Origin: Stercorarius parasiticus
Taxonomy: Eukaryota > Chordata > Aves > Charadriiformes > Stercorariidae
DNA: 64,000 nucleotides
Reading direction: 5' to 3'
NCBI GenBank assembly: GCA_013396915.1
Contig: VWZL01004590.1
Span: 260,800-324,799 of the forward strand
Below the pieces are notes generated by a model, which saw only the letters and a list, made by a program, of their open reading frames with translations, did not search any database and was not told the DNA's origin. A program made the position numbers and the translations under genes. Each line of letters starts with the position of its first letter. Position 1 is the stretch's first letter. This document shows, in pieces, positions 26,001 to 36,124 of this stretch.

Positions 26001-28558
26001 ATAAGTGCATGGAATCAAACTCCAAGCATTTAAGCTTCCCAGACACACAGCGTCCAGGATGGGATCTGCAGAAGCAGGAGGTCTGTTAAATGGACGTGGC
26101 ACGATGCTGGAAAGCAAAGTTGCATCCCAGCCCCAGAGCAACCCAAATACACTCAATTTTTCCGTTCCCTAATTCCTTGTCAAATATAATGTTAGACTCC
26201 ATGGCGTACTTCTCTACCGCTTGACGGCAGAGTAAGACATGAGAGGCCATATGATGGTGTGCGGGCTGCGGTGGCACGGCCAAATTGGTACGCTGGCACC
26301 AGGATTCACACTTTCTCTTGCACCACATTCCAGAGGTTCAGCTCAGGCATCGCTGAAAAACCACGTAGGGACGCACCACTCGCAGCGCTGGTCACCGCGC
26401 TGCAGGGACACGACTCTGCCTGCCACCAGCAAGCACGCAGGGAGAGAAAGCTGGAAGGGACTGGGAAACACAGACTGTTTTAATGCAAGTTTACGTTTAC
26501 TCTGTGGCGGGCTTTAGAGGCACACACACCTTCGCAGCACAATTTATAACAACTTCTTTGCTTGCACGGCAGCACAAACCAGAGCACCACCAGAGCCATC
26601 ACGTGTCATACCGAATAAAAATATACGTAATGGCATGGATGGGCTGAGAAGCAGAAGGCAGCTCTCCAGGTAAACAAAGCGAACTGGGTTTGATCTTTCC
26701 TTTCAGATGAAGTTACCATTAGTCAGAAGTTCGAAGATAAAAGAAAGTTGTGTCAAATTCTTATCTGATTCAGCTTTTATACCTACTGTATTTCCATAAT
26801 CTCCATTTATTTCATATTCTTGGGAGGCTGAAGTTTGAACATAATATTTCAGAAGCTTCATTGTCTTTTGCTAATTAACACTGACTCATTTCTTTCCATT
26901 CTAGATACATTTCAAGCTGTCTTATTTCATTCTGCATCGAGGTATATAATTATAATTGAATCATTACAAGCCTGTTTGTGTGCCTGGAGCCGCCTCTCTT
27001 TTGAAGGACTAGTATCTGCAGGCAAATCTCACAGCACCAAACTTCAGGATCACCTTTAATAAAATTACCGGGCTCACCTTGCAATTCATACAAAAAGGGG
27101 ACGCTATCATGTTGAGCACATGAGCAGACTAAAATCCAGCCAATCAAGTAACTGTAAACCAGGCGAAAGATCATACTGCAACAACAAAATATAAATGGTG
27201 TACAGAAAGACATTTCTAAAATAATGACATTTTTAATTCAAAACCTATGACTAATCCAACATTATGTTTCTTCTTAAAATTCCTCTATACCAACTACACC
27301 ACACATAAATCATAGTTATTCTATCTATCCCTTTGTGAAAACATAAAAATAAAAAGATATTCCAACTGAGAAGATCCAAGAGCTTCAAAAACTGACAGCA
27401 ACAGACAATGTCTAAATATAGGCAGCCAAAACACTTATCTGTTTATTTTTAGCTGAGAAAATAACTTCAGTGAGAACTCAAAGATAGCACAAGTTCTCTC
27501 GGCAGCAGTTTCTTTTCAGACAATTTGCACTTGTACTATGTCTAAAACAAGCAAGCAGTGACCCCCATCTATTTGGGTTGCCCACCATTTTTTCCTATTA
27601 TGAAGGATTCTTGCAATTTACTTTTATAAACTGATCTCCAGGATTTATTGCATAATGCCAGATGGGGACAGGGCTCCACCAGTGACTCCCACAAACTAAA
27701 CATGGTTCAGTTTTGCGTCTTTGGTCCTCTACTCTACCCAGCTCCTGGCCAGGAAGAACCACCATCCACCCAACCAAGTCAAGATGGGATATTCTCTGGT
27801 GGAAACACCTTACTAAGGGAGAAAGTAGCAAAATTTTAGAGAAGACCTTTCTCTAAACTCTCTCGCTGTCTAAATTTCCTCCTCCATGCCTTTGCGAGGC
27901 GTTAAATGAAGCTGGGAGCGGCAACAGTGACAACAAAATCAAGGAATTTCTTCCACCCATAGCAGGCAGGCAGCCCCTACCTCCCGCCTCGGTGAACCCA
28001 AACACATTTAAGCCTTAGTGAACTGCTTTATGTAATGTTTATGACCTACCTGTAGACAACGTAAGAACTACCTCACAACAGAACATTTTCAGCTTTTCAG
28101 AAGCTATCTCAAGGGATCTCCAGCACTCCAAGCTCCTACCAATTCCAGTGTTCGGCACCAGGAATGAGCCAGCCCTAGATGTACCACACAATTTTTCTAC
28201 CTCTTGAAGAACAAGCAAAATCACTGAGCACACGAAATTCTTCAGGACTGTTTCCACATCTAACACTCTTCAATACTCTCTGCATCTTTCATATTGTTAG
28301 GAAACGTAGGACAAATACAGTAATTCTGATTTTCAAAACTAAGCTGTTTCTATACATTTTCCAGAAACAGCACAGTGTAATTAAAAACTATTTTCCCCAC
28401 AGAACATATGAGATGTTATGGAGAATACTGTTGACCTCCTTTTTCAAGGTAAGTAAATGCCCCACGTTTTGTGACACAGGAAGCACGTTCAAACAGAATA
28501 ATTGATCCTGCTTTATTACAACAAAAACTGATTTGATGTATATAAATCATAAAAAATT

Positions 28559-28610
28559 TTGGACCAGATGATGTCTAGAGGTCTCTTCCAACTCCAACTA
28601 TTCTGTGACT
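28559..28610 (+). mobile_element. Old CR1 3'-end fragment, plus strand
   Basis: TTGGACCAGATGATGTCTAG followed by GGTCTCTTCCAACTCCAAC and ATTCTGTGACT matches the last 50 or so bases of CR1 read in plus orientation, with several differences from the usual GGTCCCTTCCAACC...ATTCTATGATT. Only the extreme 3' end is left, typical of heavily 5'-truncated insertions. Confidence 0.75.
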
Positions 28611-29990
28611 TAAATAATTTAAAATGTAGGTATAAAAATCAAAACCATGTTTTTAAGGGGGATTTTTTCCTCCTAGGTTTTTATTTTTCACATCATATGG
28701 GAAGCCAGCTCATCGGTTTGGTTTTTTTTTTCCTATTCCAAGCTTGCAGCATACTTCTTTGGTTCTTATCTAGTTGAATTTGAAATGATTTAAGAAATAA
28801 GACTTCAACTTATTTCACAGGTATTATGCCACAGTCTGAAACAACATTTAAAAGAACAGAAACTAAACAAAAAAGCCCCACATTTCTCCAAAACAGCGTT
28901 ATTCCTTCTGAACTTTTGTTTTTCATCCCACTCTTCCTATTTAATCTCCCTTTTACCCTAAATATTTCTTTTCATTCCATGGGGTTTACAGGTTTCAAAA
29001 ATTTAAAGGAGTGACGGGGGCATATTACCTTCTGGTTAGTTTACTAGCCTGACTACAGTTTTATTATCCTTTTTAATCCTCCATGCAAATCTCCATCCCC
29101 TTTATCATTCTAACTTTCCGTATCTATCCCTCAATTAATTACTACCAGCCTAACGGCTTCACCATGGCTATGAGCCGGCCCCAGCTGAAGTCTGCGTTTC
29201 TGCTGAAGGTTCGGTCTCAGGCTCAGTTCAAAATTCCATATTGATTTTTTTGTTTGTTTTGTTTTTAATGTCGTACCTACTTTGCTGCCCACGATCGCCA
29301 TCTGGAGAACAAGGCGCAGTACTACAAGCATGGATTTGACACTACGTACCCGCACGCTTCCCAACGCGGCAACAAACTCGCGCATCCTTCTGTCCATCCC
29401 CCAGCCTCAGGAGGACTTTCAGATGGCCGTGGAACATAGGATCAATCCCTTAATATTCTCCTTTTAGATTCTGACCCCTAACCTGCACAATACAATTCTT
29501 TCAGAAGTAAGCAAGCTATAGAGCGGGTCACTGACACGTCACTAGCAATATTACAGCAAGCTCACAGGCACACAAAACACAACAGTTTGCTGATTAATTA
29601 TGAATGCCATAAAAAAAAAAAGAAGACAGGCTAATTGTTATTTTTTTTTCGTAAGTGGCAAGAATATGACTCAAATAGCAACCAACTTCTGTTAGCAGAC
29701 AACTTTTTTCAAGCCTAGTGAGTTCTCATTTTGCTCTGGCGGAAGAGCAAGGTAGCTTTTGCATGGGACAATTAGCAATACAATATATTTCAATACGCTA
29801 TTTAATACCACAGCCCAAATGTCTGACAGAATCTCTACGTCCTTAAAAAGCGCACTCCTTACTATATTTAATATTAACTACATCAGCTCTTAATAGAATT
29901 TGTAAGGCCTTTATTTCCTCATGCTTTGGGACTCATCATAGAACTTAATTTTTATTTCAACATAGAAACTTGATGCAAAACTGTCAACGG
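28611..29990 (-). other. PDE4B: PDE4B1 intron between CR1 fragments
   Basis: AT-rich DNA with one clear exception, a CpG-rich island at about 29150-29430, open in several frames and discussed in the findings. No recognisable gene. Confidence 0.5.
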
Positions 29991-30215
29991 GGCCTACAGC
30001 AGAGATGGGGAGGGACTCTTGGTCAGGGAGGCGAGCCCCTGGCCCAGGTTGCCCAGAGAAGCTGTGGCTGCCCCATCCCTGGAGGGGTTCAAGGCCAGGT
30101 TGGACGGGGCTTGGAGCAACCTGGGCTGGTGGGAGGTGTCCCTGCCCAGGGCAGGGGGTGGCACTGGGTGGCCTTTAAGGTCCCTTCCAACCCAAACCAT
30201 CCTGTGATTCTATGA
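29991..30215 (+). mobile_element. CR1 LINE 3' end with internal deletion, plus strand
   Basis: It begins with GGCCTACAGCAGAGATGGGG and GGACTCTTGGTCAGGGAGG, then jumps to CAGGTTGCCCAGAGAAGCTG and GGGGTTCAAGGCCAGGTTGG, and ends with GGTCCCTTCCAACCCAAACC and TGATTCTATGA at 30215. The segment that normally sits between the CAGGGAG block and the CAGGTTGCCC block (roughly 140-160 bases in CR1 copies I remember) is absent. The copy is GC-rich and close to consensus, so it is among the younger elements of the window. Confidence 0.93.
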
Positions 30216-32799
30216 AAACGTCTTCACGGACCTGAGTGAAATTTGTAGAAACAGTGTAAATCAGGAGCTAGCTGCCAAACCTAACCCAGGAGCTGATAAG
30301 TATCAAAAAATAGGGTAAGAGAACTATTTTGGATGCTCTAAGTGTAGCTACAAATATATTCTTCACACCCTTGTTCTTCCCTCTTGCTTGGATTTGTTAC
30401 CACAAAGCTTTAGTTATAAAATATGGAGCAGGATTTTGGAAAGCATTTTCACAACTTTATGAAAATACGGACAAGATTTGTATAAAAGAAGCTTATAAGA
30501 TTTCTACATTCAGATTGCCACTGGAAGATCTATATCTGATATATCTCTTCCCTTGCATGATTCACGAAAGCTATTTTGTATGTGTACTGCCTTGCCGCTT
30601 TCACACAAAATATTATTACACTGCAGCTGGCCTAGAATCATTGCTTTGGATTCAGCCTGCCCATTATTTCTTTGCTGGTTACAGATCTTGTCAGAACAGC
30701 ACCAGTCTCAAGGAAACACAGTTCCAATAAGAAAAAAAAAAAACAACAACAACAACTCAGGAGCAGCTTTATTTTTTTTAGATTACCATGTATCTTAAGT
30801 TAAAATATTTATCTAAGTCATGGCTCACCCTCTCACGGTTCTCACTTTTGTATTACCACTGGAAGTTAAATTGAAGGTGATTTCTGAAAAAACGTGGCAG
30901 AAAAACTACTTACAGAAGGAAAAGGCTTATTTTCCTCCACCCCTCCCAAATAAAATGTTCTGTGTTTGAACTCTGTTATTCTTTTCTTCAAACCACAGGT
31001 ACCGCAATCCCAGGAACAGCTGAATTTCCACAATTAGTGTATTTTTAGCACATAGTCTGTAGCACAGCACTGATGCTGCAGGTTGAATTTTGTACCATTT
31101 TCATTGATGACAGAACCGAATTTCCCCTAACCAATAAGGAACAATATCTTTAAGAGGAAAGAAAGTACTGAAGCTGCTGTGGCACAATCTGGCCGTCTTC
31201 TCCATTGATAGGTAAGGTTTTGCAAAAAGCTTGGTAACGTACAGAGCTGTGCAGGACGCACGGGTAGTAGAGGGAAGCATTGCATTTCACAGATGTGCCA
31301 TCTCCTAAATTACTCCAGGAAGAACCACAGATATACTATTATACGTAAATTCTCTTCCAGGATTTCAGTTTAGAAATCTCATCTGATAACAGAAAAATTT
31401 TCCATTTGGCATTTTGCTCCATACACAGCACAAACAGTGACATGCTTTGGAGCAATGGAGATCAGAGTGAGCCTAAACAAAACAGCCAGAACAAAGAATT
31501 CCAGCATATTCCAGCACAAGAACAATAAAAAGATAAATAACGATCACATAGCAGGATTTTGTGCTAACGGGAAATGGAAGAACTGGAAGAACGTCTCAGC
31601 GCAATGCACACCCCAAATACATACAGTGAAAGTTTCCCCAGGGATTTAATCAAGTTAACAGGAGAAAAGAGAAATAACCCCAACAGAGGCAGAACTTTTG
31701 CACCTTACAGTTCACAGCAATCCACGGGGATCGGGTTTTACTTTATCCATCCCTCTCCAGAAACTCTGTTATTGTTTTTCTGGTTAAGATGATAAATTTC
31801 TACAAAGACAACAACAGCTTGCACAAAGAGGAAACAAAACGCCAAACTGAAGTGACTTCTTTGTTGCGTATGAAATGCCCATGGAATGCCCTAGTAAACA
31901 AGATGTCCCTCATACCAGTTTGGTATGTGTTTCTGAAGATATGCTAAATATAACGGTATAATGAGGAACTTGGGTATCAGCATGAAAAGTTGACTGTCAT
32001 CACGATAGCACTAGGAAGTTCTTTCACAATCTTACAGTCATTACAAAAGAAAGACGATAGCTCCTCTGCACAGCAGACAAATGAAATAAAGACATTATTT
32101 CCAGGAATCATGTTTCATGTCATAATAATGAGGTGTTTCACATCTGTCTTTGGCGCTTCATGCGCACAGAAATAGATTACAGGAAGCTTGGGTAAACCTA
32201 CACACTTCTGAATGAGTGCTATTGATCTCCTGGAGAAAGCATCTCCAAGCTACAACTCTATGAACGCTCAGGAAAAACAAAACCACATAATAAGTGGATG
32301 TTAAACAATTTTTACTGGACGCATAAAAGTTATGATGGTTTACCTGACAGAAAACTAAATCTGGACCTTACATTGTTTATGCATTTTAGTTGCGTGGACC
32401 TCAAATATCTTAGACCAAGGCCATTTACATTTAAATTTCAGTGAAGCGTTTCCTTTTGCGGGATTCACTAACTCCACTGCTGTAACAGTATCAACAAACT
32501 TGATCTTGCACAAGGTGTAACGAGACTGTCTACCTTTAGGAACATAAACAGAGGTCAGGAAACCTCTGCGTCCTGAAGCTCAACCCAAGGAACAAACTGA
32601 GTGAACAATTTCCATAGCCCAGAGACATCGTGTCAGGGGCCTAAAGCGGTGCAACCTGAATAGTCAGTGCTGCATTAACGGGGTGGATTTGTGGGCTAAT
32701 GAAGATACATGGAAAAGATCACCTGAAGATCGACCGAAACACTGGGAAGCACAAGACAACTGGCAGAAGACAAGAGAGATTCTGTCAGACATATTGAGA
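30216..32799 (-). other. PDE4B: PDE4B1 intron, no gene recognised
   Basis: AT-rich sequence. A 133-codon plus-strand open frame at 30329-30730 stands out by length, but it has no start context, splice structure or protein family that I recognise, and stop codons are scarce there because of a locally TA-poor stretch. I take it as a chance frame. Confidence 0.5.
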
Positions 32800-33006
32800 C
32801 TTTTTTCCAAGCTGAGGACAGTCACGCAGCAGAACAGGTTGCCCAAAGAGGATATGAAGTCTCCATCCTTGGAGGTTTTCAAGATCAGACTAGTTAAAGC
32901 TCCCTAAGCAACCTGGTCTGACCTTAAAGCTGACGTCACTGCGAGCAAAGGGTTGGGCTAGAAACCTCCTGAGGTCCCTTCCAGCCTGAAATATCCTACA
33001 ACCCTA
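32800..33006 (+). mobile_element. Older CR1 3' end, plus strand, carrying a perfect CRE
   Basis: CAGGTTGCCCAAAGAGGATA, TCTCCATCCTTGGAGGTTTT, GCAACCTGGTCTGACCTTA and CCTGAGGTCCCTTCCAGCCT mark the end of an older CR1 subfamily in plus orientation, ending about 33006. Similarity becomes uncertain left of 32800, where a 74-codon frame with no intact ORF2 meaning runs from 32683. Within the tail, sequence that is normally CTGACCCTGCTTTGAGCAG in related copies (recalled) reads GCTGACGTCACTGCGAGCA, creating TGACGTCA. Confidence 0.85.
32931..32938. promoter_or_regulatory. Perfect palindromic cAMP-response element TGACGTCA inside a CR1 tail
   Basis: The full 8-base CRE consensus is present. CREB/ATF proteins bind this palindrome (established). 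It lies 4.6 kb downstream of the PDE4B1 exon at 37586 and about 16 kb upstream of the PDE4B3 start exon, within the PDE4B1 intron. Whether it is open or bound is unknown; the core CpG is liable to methylation and decay. Confidence 0.4.
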
Positions 33007-33227
33007 GGAAACCAAGAGTTGGATACTCTTTTCACAAGGAATACCCTCTTTCCTGTCCCAGTCTGAGATTTACACTATTTAAAGGCATTAGGCTCCCTAC
33101 GTGTAAAGCTTTTTTTCCCCCCGCAATTGCTTAAAACATGTTAATTTTCTGCCTGTGGCCTCAAGCATTTTTATTAAAGCTCCAAGGAAAGATACACATA
33201 AAGTGAGGTGAAAAAAACCCAGCCTCG

Positions 33228-34140
33228 TAATATAAGAATGGCCTTACTGCTCAGGCCAATGGTACATCTAGCCTATAATCTTGACTCCCACAAGAGACTA
33301 AAAGCACAGAAAAGAAAGGAACAGAAAGCAAACATATACGATATTTCCCCCCAAATATTTCCCAGTTCTAAACAACTTGCAGCTCAGAAGCTGAACAAGA
33401 GATGGGGTTTATGTTTTCAGAAGGAAATCACAGCACATCACTCCTACGAGGATCTGTTGAGCTTTCCCTTGAGCCTGTTCAAACTTTTAGCATCTATAGT
33501 ATCCTACGGCACAAAGTTCCACAGCATAACTAGAAACTGCATAACGAACCACCTCCTTGCATTTGCTTCACGCCTGCCATACCGATTTATTTGATGGCCC
33601 CTTGTTCTCATACCAGAAGGGACAACAAGCAATAGATCATACCACTAGCAAGATCTCAGTCCTATCCCTTTCCACAACTGTCTTTTCCACGCTGAAGAGT
33701 TTCAGCCTCCTCGGTCAATCCCAGCGCAGCAGCTGTTCCGTATGTTTGATCATCTTAGAGGCCTTTACTCTTTTTAGTTCTATTGTACGCTTTTTTGAGA
33801 GGAAGGACCAGAACTGTACACCATATGCAACATTTTACCAACTAATGGGTTCCTACCATGGCATCCTGATGTTCTATGTTTTACTCACTATTCTATTCCT
33901 TCAAATCTTTAACAATTAATTTGCTTTTTGACCATTAATAAGCACCGAACTTGCAACTCTATTGGACTTCTCTCCTACAGCCAGGATCTTGCACTTGAGC
34001 AGTTAAAATTGTTTTGCAGCTCCAACTCTTTCTTGCTCAGATATATCACTTTGTATTTAACTACACTGAAATTTTCCTATCACTTTATTGCCCACTCACT
34101 GAGTCTCTTAATGCTCATATCATTCCAAAGCTGTTTCCAC
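33228..34140 (-). mobile_element. Very old CR1/L3-like LINE fragment, minus strand
   Basis: The plus strand begins TAAGAATGGCCTTACTGCTC and CATCTAGCC, the reverse complement of the 3' end of the ancient amniote CR1/L3-type LINEs common in turtles and crocodilians (recalled). Further blocks occur in the expected order: AGTTCCACAGCATAACTAGA (about 33520), GGCCCCTTGTTCTCATACCA (33596), CCACGCTGAAGAGTTTCAGC (33688), TTTTTTGAGAGGAAGGACCA (33791), CACTTTGTATTTAACTACAC (34050) and TTATTGCCCACTCACTGAGT (34085). It is diverged throughout and frame-broken in ORF2. Its length, about 0.9 kb, is long for a copy this old. The antisense strand happens to hold three successive open frames (33208-33594, 33557-33919, 33928-34242), a by-product of its composition. 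Confidence 0.85.
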
Positions 34141-34619
34141 ACAACGGCACACACCGGGCTTACACAAATACAACCTGCCTCTGGGGTATATTTCAATGCA
34201 GAACTGAACCACAATATAGAAGCCCAAACAGCTTCGGGATAAGATCCCGCTTGCACCGCTCCTACACAAGAAAATCTCAATCATGACTGTGCTCCCTGAG
34301 AGCGTGGTCAGGCCCGGGGCAACTGGGAATTGGGTAGGGAAGGAGCTGCCCGGCATGGGGTAGAGAACAGGGCTAACCTATTCAAAAGCCCTTGATGACT
34401 AGGACTTGAACAGAAAATGGAAAAAATTAGACTAATTTTCTTGCCAGCTGTCAGAGCAGTCAAGCTAACTGGTGCCCAAGTCAGAAAGGTGAGGGGGATG
34501 CAAAGATGCCCGTGTACTGACGTGCTGGAACAGCACTCTGCATCCCAGCCACGCCAACCAGCAACTCCCAGTTCCCTACAGGGCCGTAAACAGATGTGAC
34601 AGATTCAAGCAAAACCAAG

Positions 34620-36107
34620 AATCATAGAATCTTCATGGTTGGAAAGGACCTTTGAGATCATCGAGTCCAACCATACACACACAAAAAAAACACCCCTACA
34701 ATCTCTATCACTAGAGCATGCCCTGAAGTGCCAAATCTACACGTTTCTTAAATACCTCGAGGGATGGTGACTCAACCACCTCCCTGGGCAGGCTGTTCCA
34801 GTGCCTGACCACTCTTTCAGGAAAGGAATTCTTCCTAATATCTAATCTAAACCTCCCCTGCCGCAACTTCAGATCATTTCCTCTGGTCCTGTCATTATTC
34901 ACCTGGGAGAAGAGGCCAAAACCCACCTCTCTGCAACCTCCTGTCAGGTAGTTGTAGAGGGCAATGAGGTCTCCCCTCAGCCTCCTCTTCTCCAAACTAA
35001 ACATGCCCAGCTCTCTCAGCCTCTCCTCATATGGCTTTGTCTCCAGACCCCTCCCCAGCTTGGTAGCTCTCCTCTGGACCCGCTCCAGCACTTCNNNNNN
35101 NNNNNNNNNNNNNNNNNNNNNNNNNNNNNNNNNNNNNNNNNNNNNNNNNNNNNNNNNNNNNNNNNNNNNNNNNNNNNNNNNNNNNNNNNNNNNNNNNNNN
35201 NNNNNNNNNNNNNNNNNNNNNNNNNNNNNNNNNNNNNNNNNNNNNNNNNNNNNNNNNNNNNNNNNNNNNNNNNNNNNNNNNNNNNNNNNNNNNNNNNNNN
35301 NNNNNNNNNNNNNNNNNNNNNNNNNNNNNNNNNNNNNNNNNNNNNNNNNNNNNNNNNNNNNNNNNNNNNNNNNNNNNNNNNNNNNNNNNNNNNNNNNNNN
35401 NNNNNNNNNNNNNNNNNNNNNNNNNNNNNNNNNNNNNNNNNNNNNNNNNNNNNNNNNNNNNNNNGGTCACATGGTCATAGAAGGAGATCAGGTTGGTTAA
35501 GCAGGACCTCCCTTTCCTAAACCCATGCTGGCTGGCCCTCATCCCTTGGCTGCCCTGCACTTGCCGTGACAGCTCACTCAAAATGATCCTCTCCATGATC
35601 TTTCGTACCGAGGTCAGGCTGACAGGCCTGTAGTTCCCCGGATCCTCCTTCCAACCCTTCTTGTAGATGGGCGTCACATTAGCCGCCCTCCAGTCATCTG
35701 GTACCTCCCCCGTTGACCAAGATTGTTGATAAATGATGGAGAGAGGCTTGGTGAGCTCTCCTGCCAGCTCCCTGAGTACTCTTGGGTGAATCCCATCCCT
35801 CCCCATAGACTTATGTGCGTCTAGGTGCAGAAGCAGATCATTGACTACTTCCTCCTGGATTATGGGTGGGTTGTGCTGCTCTCCATCCTTATCTTCCAGC
35901 TCTGGAGGCTGAACACCCTGGGGACAGCTGGGCTGACTATTGAAGACGGAGGCAAAGAAGGCTTAAGTACCTCAGCCTTCTCCTCGTCCTTGGTTGCAAC
36001 TTTCCCCCCCGTATCCAGTAAGGGATGGAGATTCTCCCTGGCTCTCTTTTTGTTGATATATTTATAAAACTTTTTTTGTTGTCCTTGATGTTAGTGGCCA
36101 AGTTGAA
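34620..36107 (-). mobile_element. CR1 LINE with reverse transcriptase segment, minus strand, broken by an assembly gap
   Basis: The 3' end lies at 34620 (AATCATAGAATCTTCATGG on the plus strand). On the minus strand 35091-34711 encodes the C-terminal 126 codons of ORF2 ([47 protein letters not shown]). Right of the gap, 35806 down to 35465 encodes the N-terminal part of the reverse transcriptase (GRDGIHPRVLRELAGEL, STGEVPDDWRAANVTPIYKK, NYRPVSLTSV, QHGFRKGRSCLTNL), and the same frame stays open upstream beyond 35806. The catalytic Tyr-Ala-Asp-Asp region falls in the N gap. The element ends at about 36107 in the segment upstream of the RT domain, so the endonuclease is missing. Open frames on both sides make it the best preserved LINE of the window, but as a 5'-truncated copy it is not mobile by itself. 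Confidence 0.96.
35095..35464. other. Assembly gap of 370 N inside the CR1
   Basis: A run of N replaces the central reverse transcriptase part of the CR1. Reading frames on the two sides do not match across 370 bases, and the protein segment missing from a normal CR1 here is larger, so the gap length is probably an estimate. Confidence 0.98.
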
Positions 36108-36124
36108 GTCGGAAGAAGTCGGAA
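36105..36124. repeat. Perfect 10-bp tandem duplication at the CR1 5' junction
   Basis: GAAGTCGGAA occurs twice in direct succession, exactly where CR1 similarity ends. The first bases may belong to the element. It may record the way the 5' end of the insertion was joined. Confidence 0.7.

Larger units (their letters stand above)
17641..28558 (-). other. PDE4B: PDE4B1 intron upstream of the PDE4B3 promoter, no gene recognised
   Basis: About 11 kb of intron sequence relative to the PDE4B1 transcript. No interspersed repeat is recognised. Visible structure: a CRE-like site at 18555, a perfect short hairpin at 20016-20037, a long purine-rich stretch at about 21290-22260, and GC/CpG-rich patches at about 24540-24740 and 26220-26480. 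Open frames in the patches (up to about 90 codons) have no family resemblance that I can see. Confidence 0.6.

Noticed and set aside
30329..30730. 133-codon plus-strand open frame as a gene
   Set aside because: It has no protein family, splice signals or promoter that I can see; the residues look like random translation of AT-rich DNA (many Tyr, Phe, Ile, Leu, Cys).
35027..35806. 259-codon open frame across the N run
   Set aside because: Most of it is N translated as X. Only 35465-35806 is real coding sequence of a CR1; the part left of the gap is read in the wrong frame.
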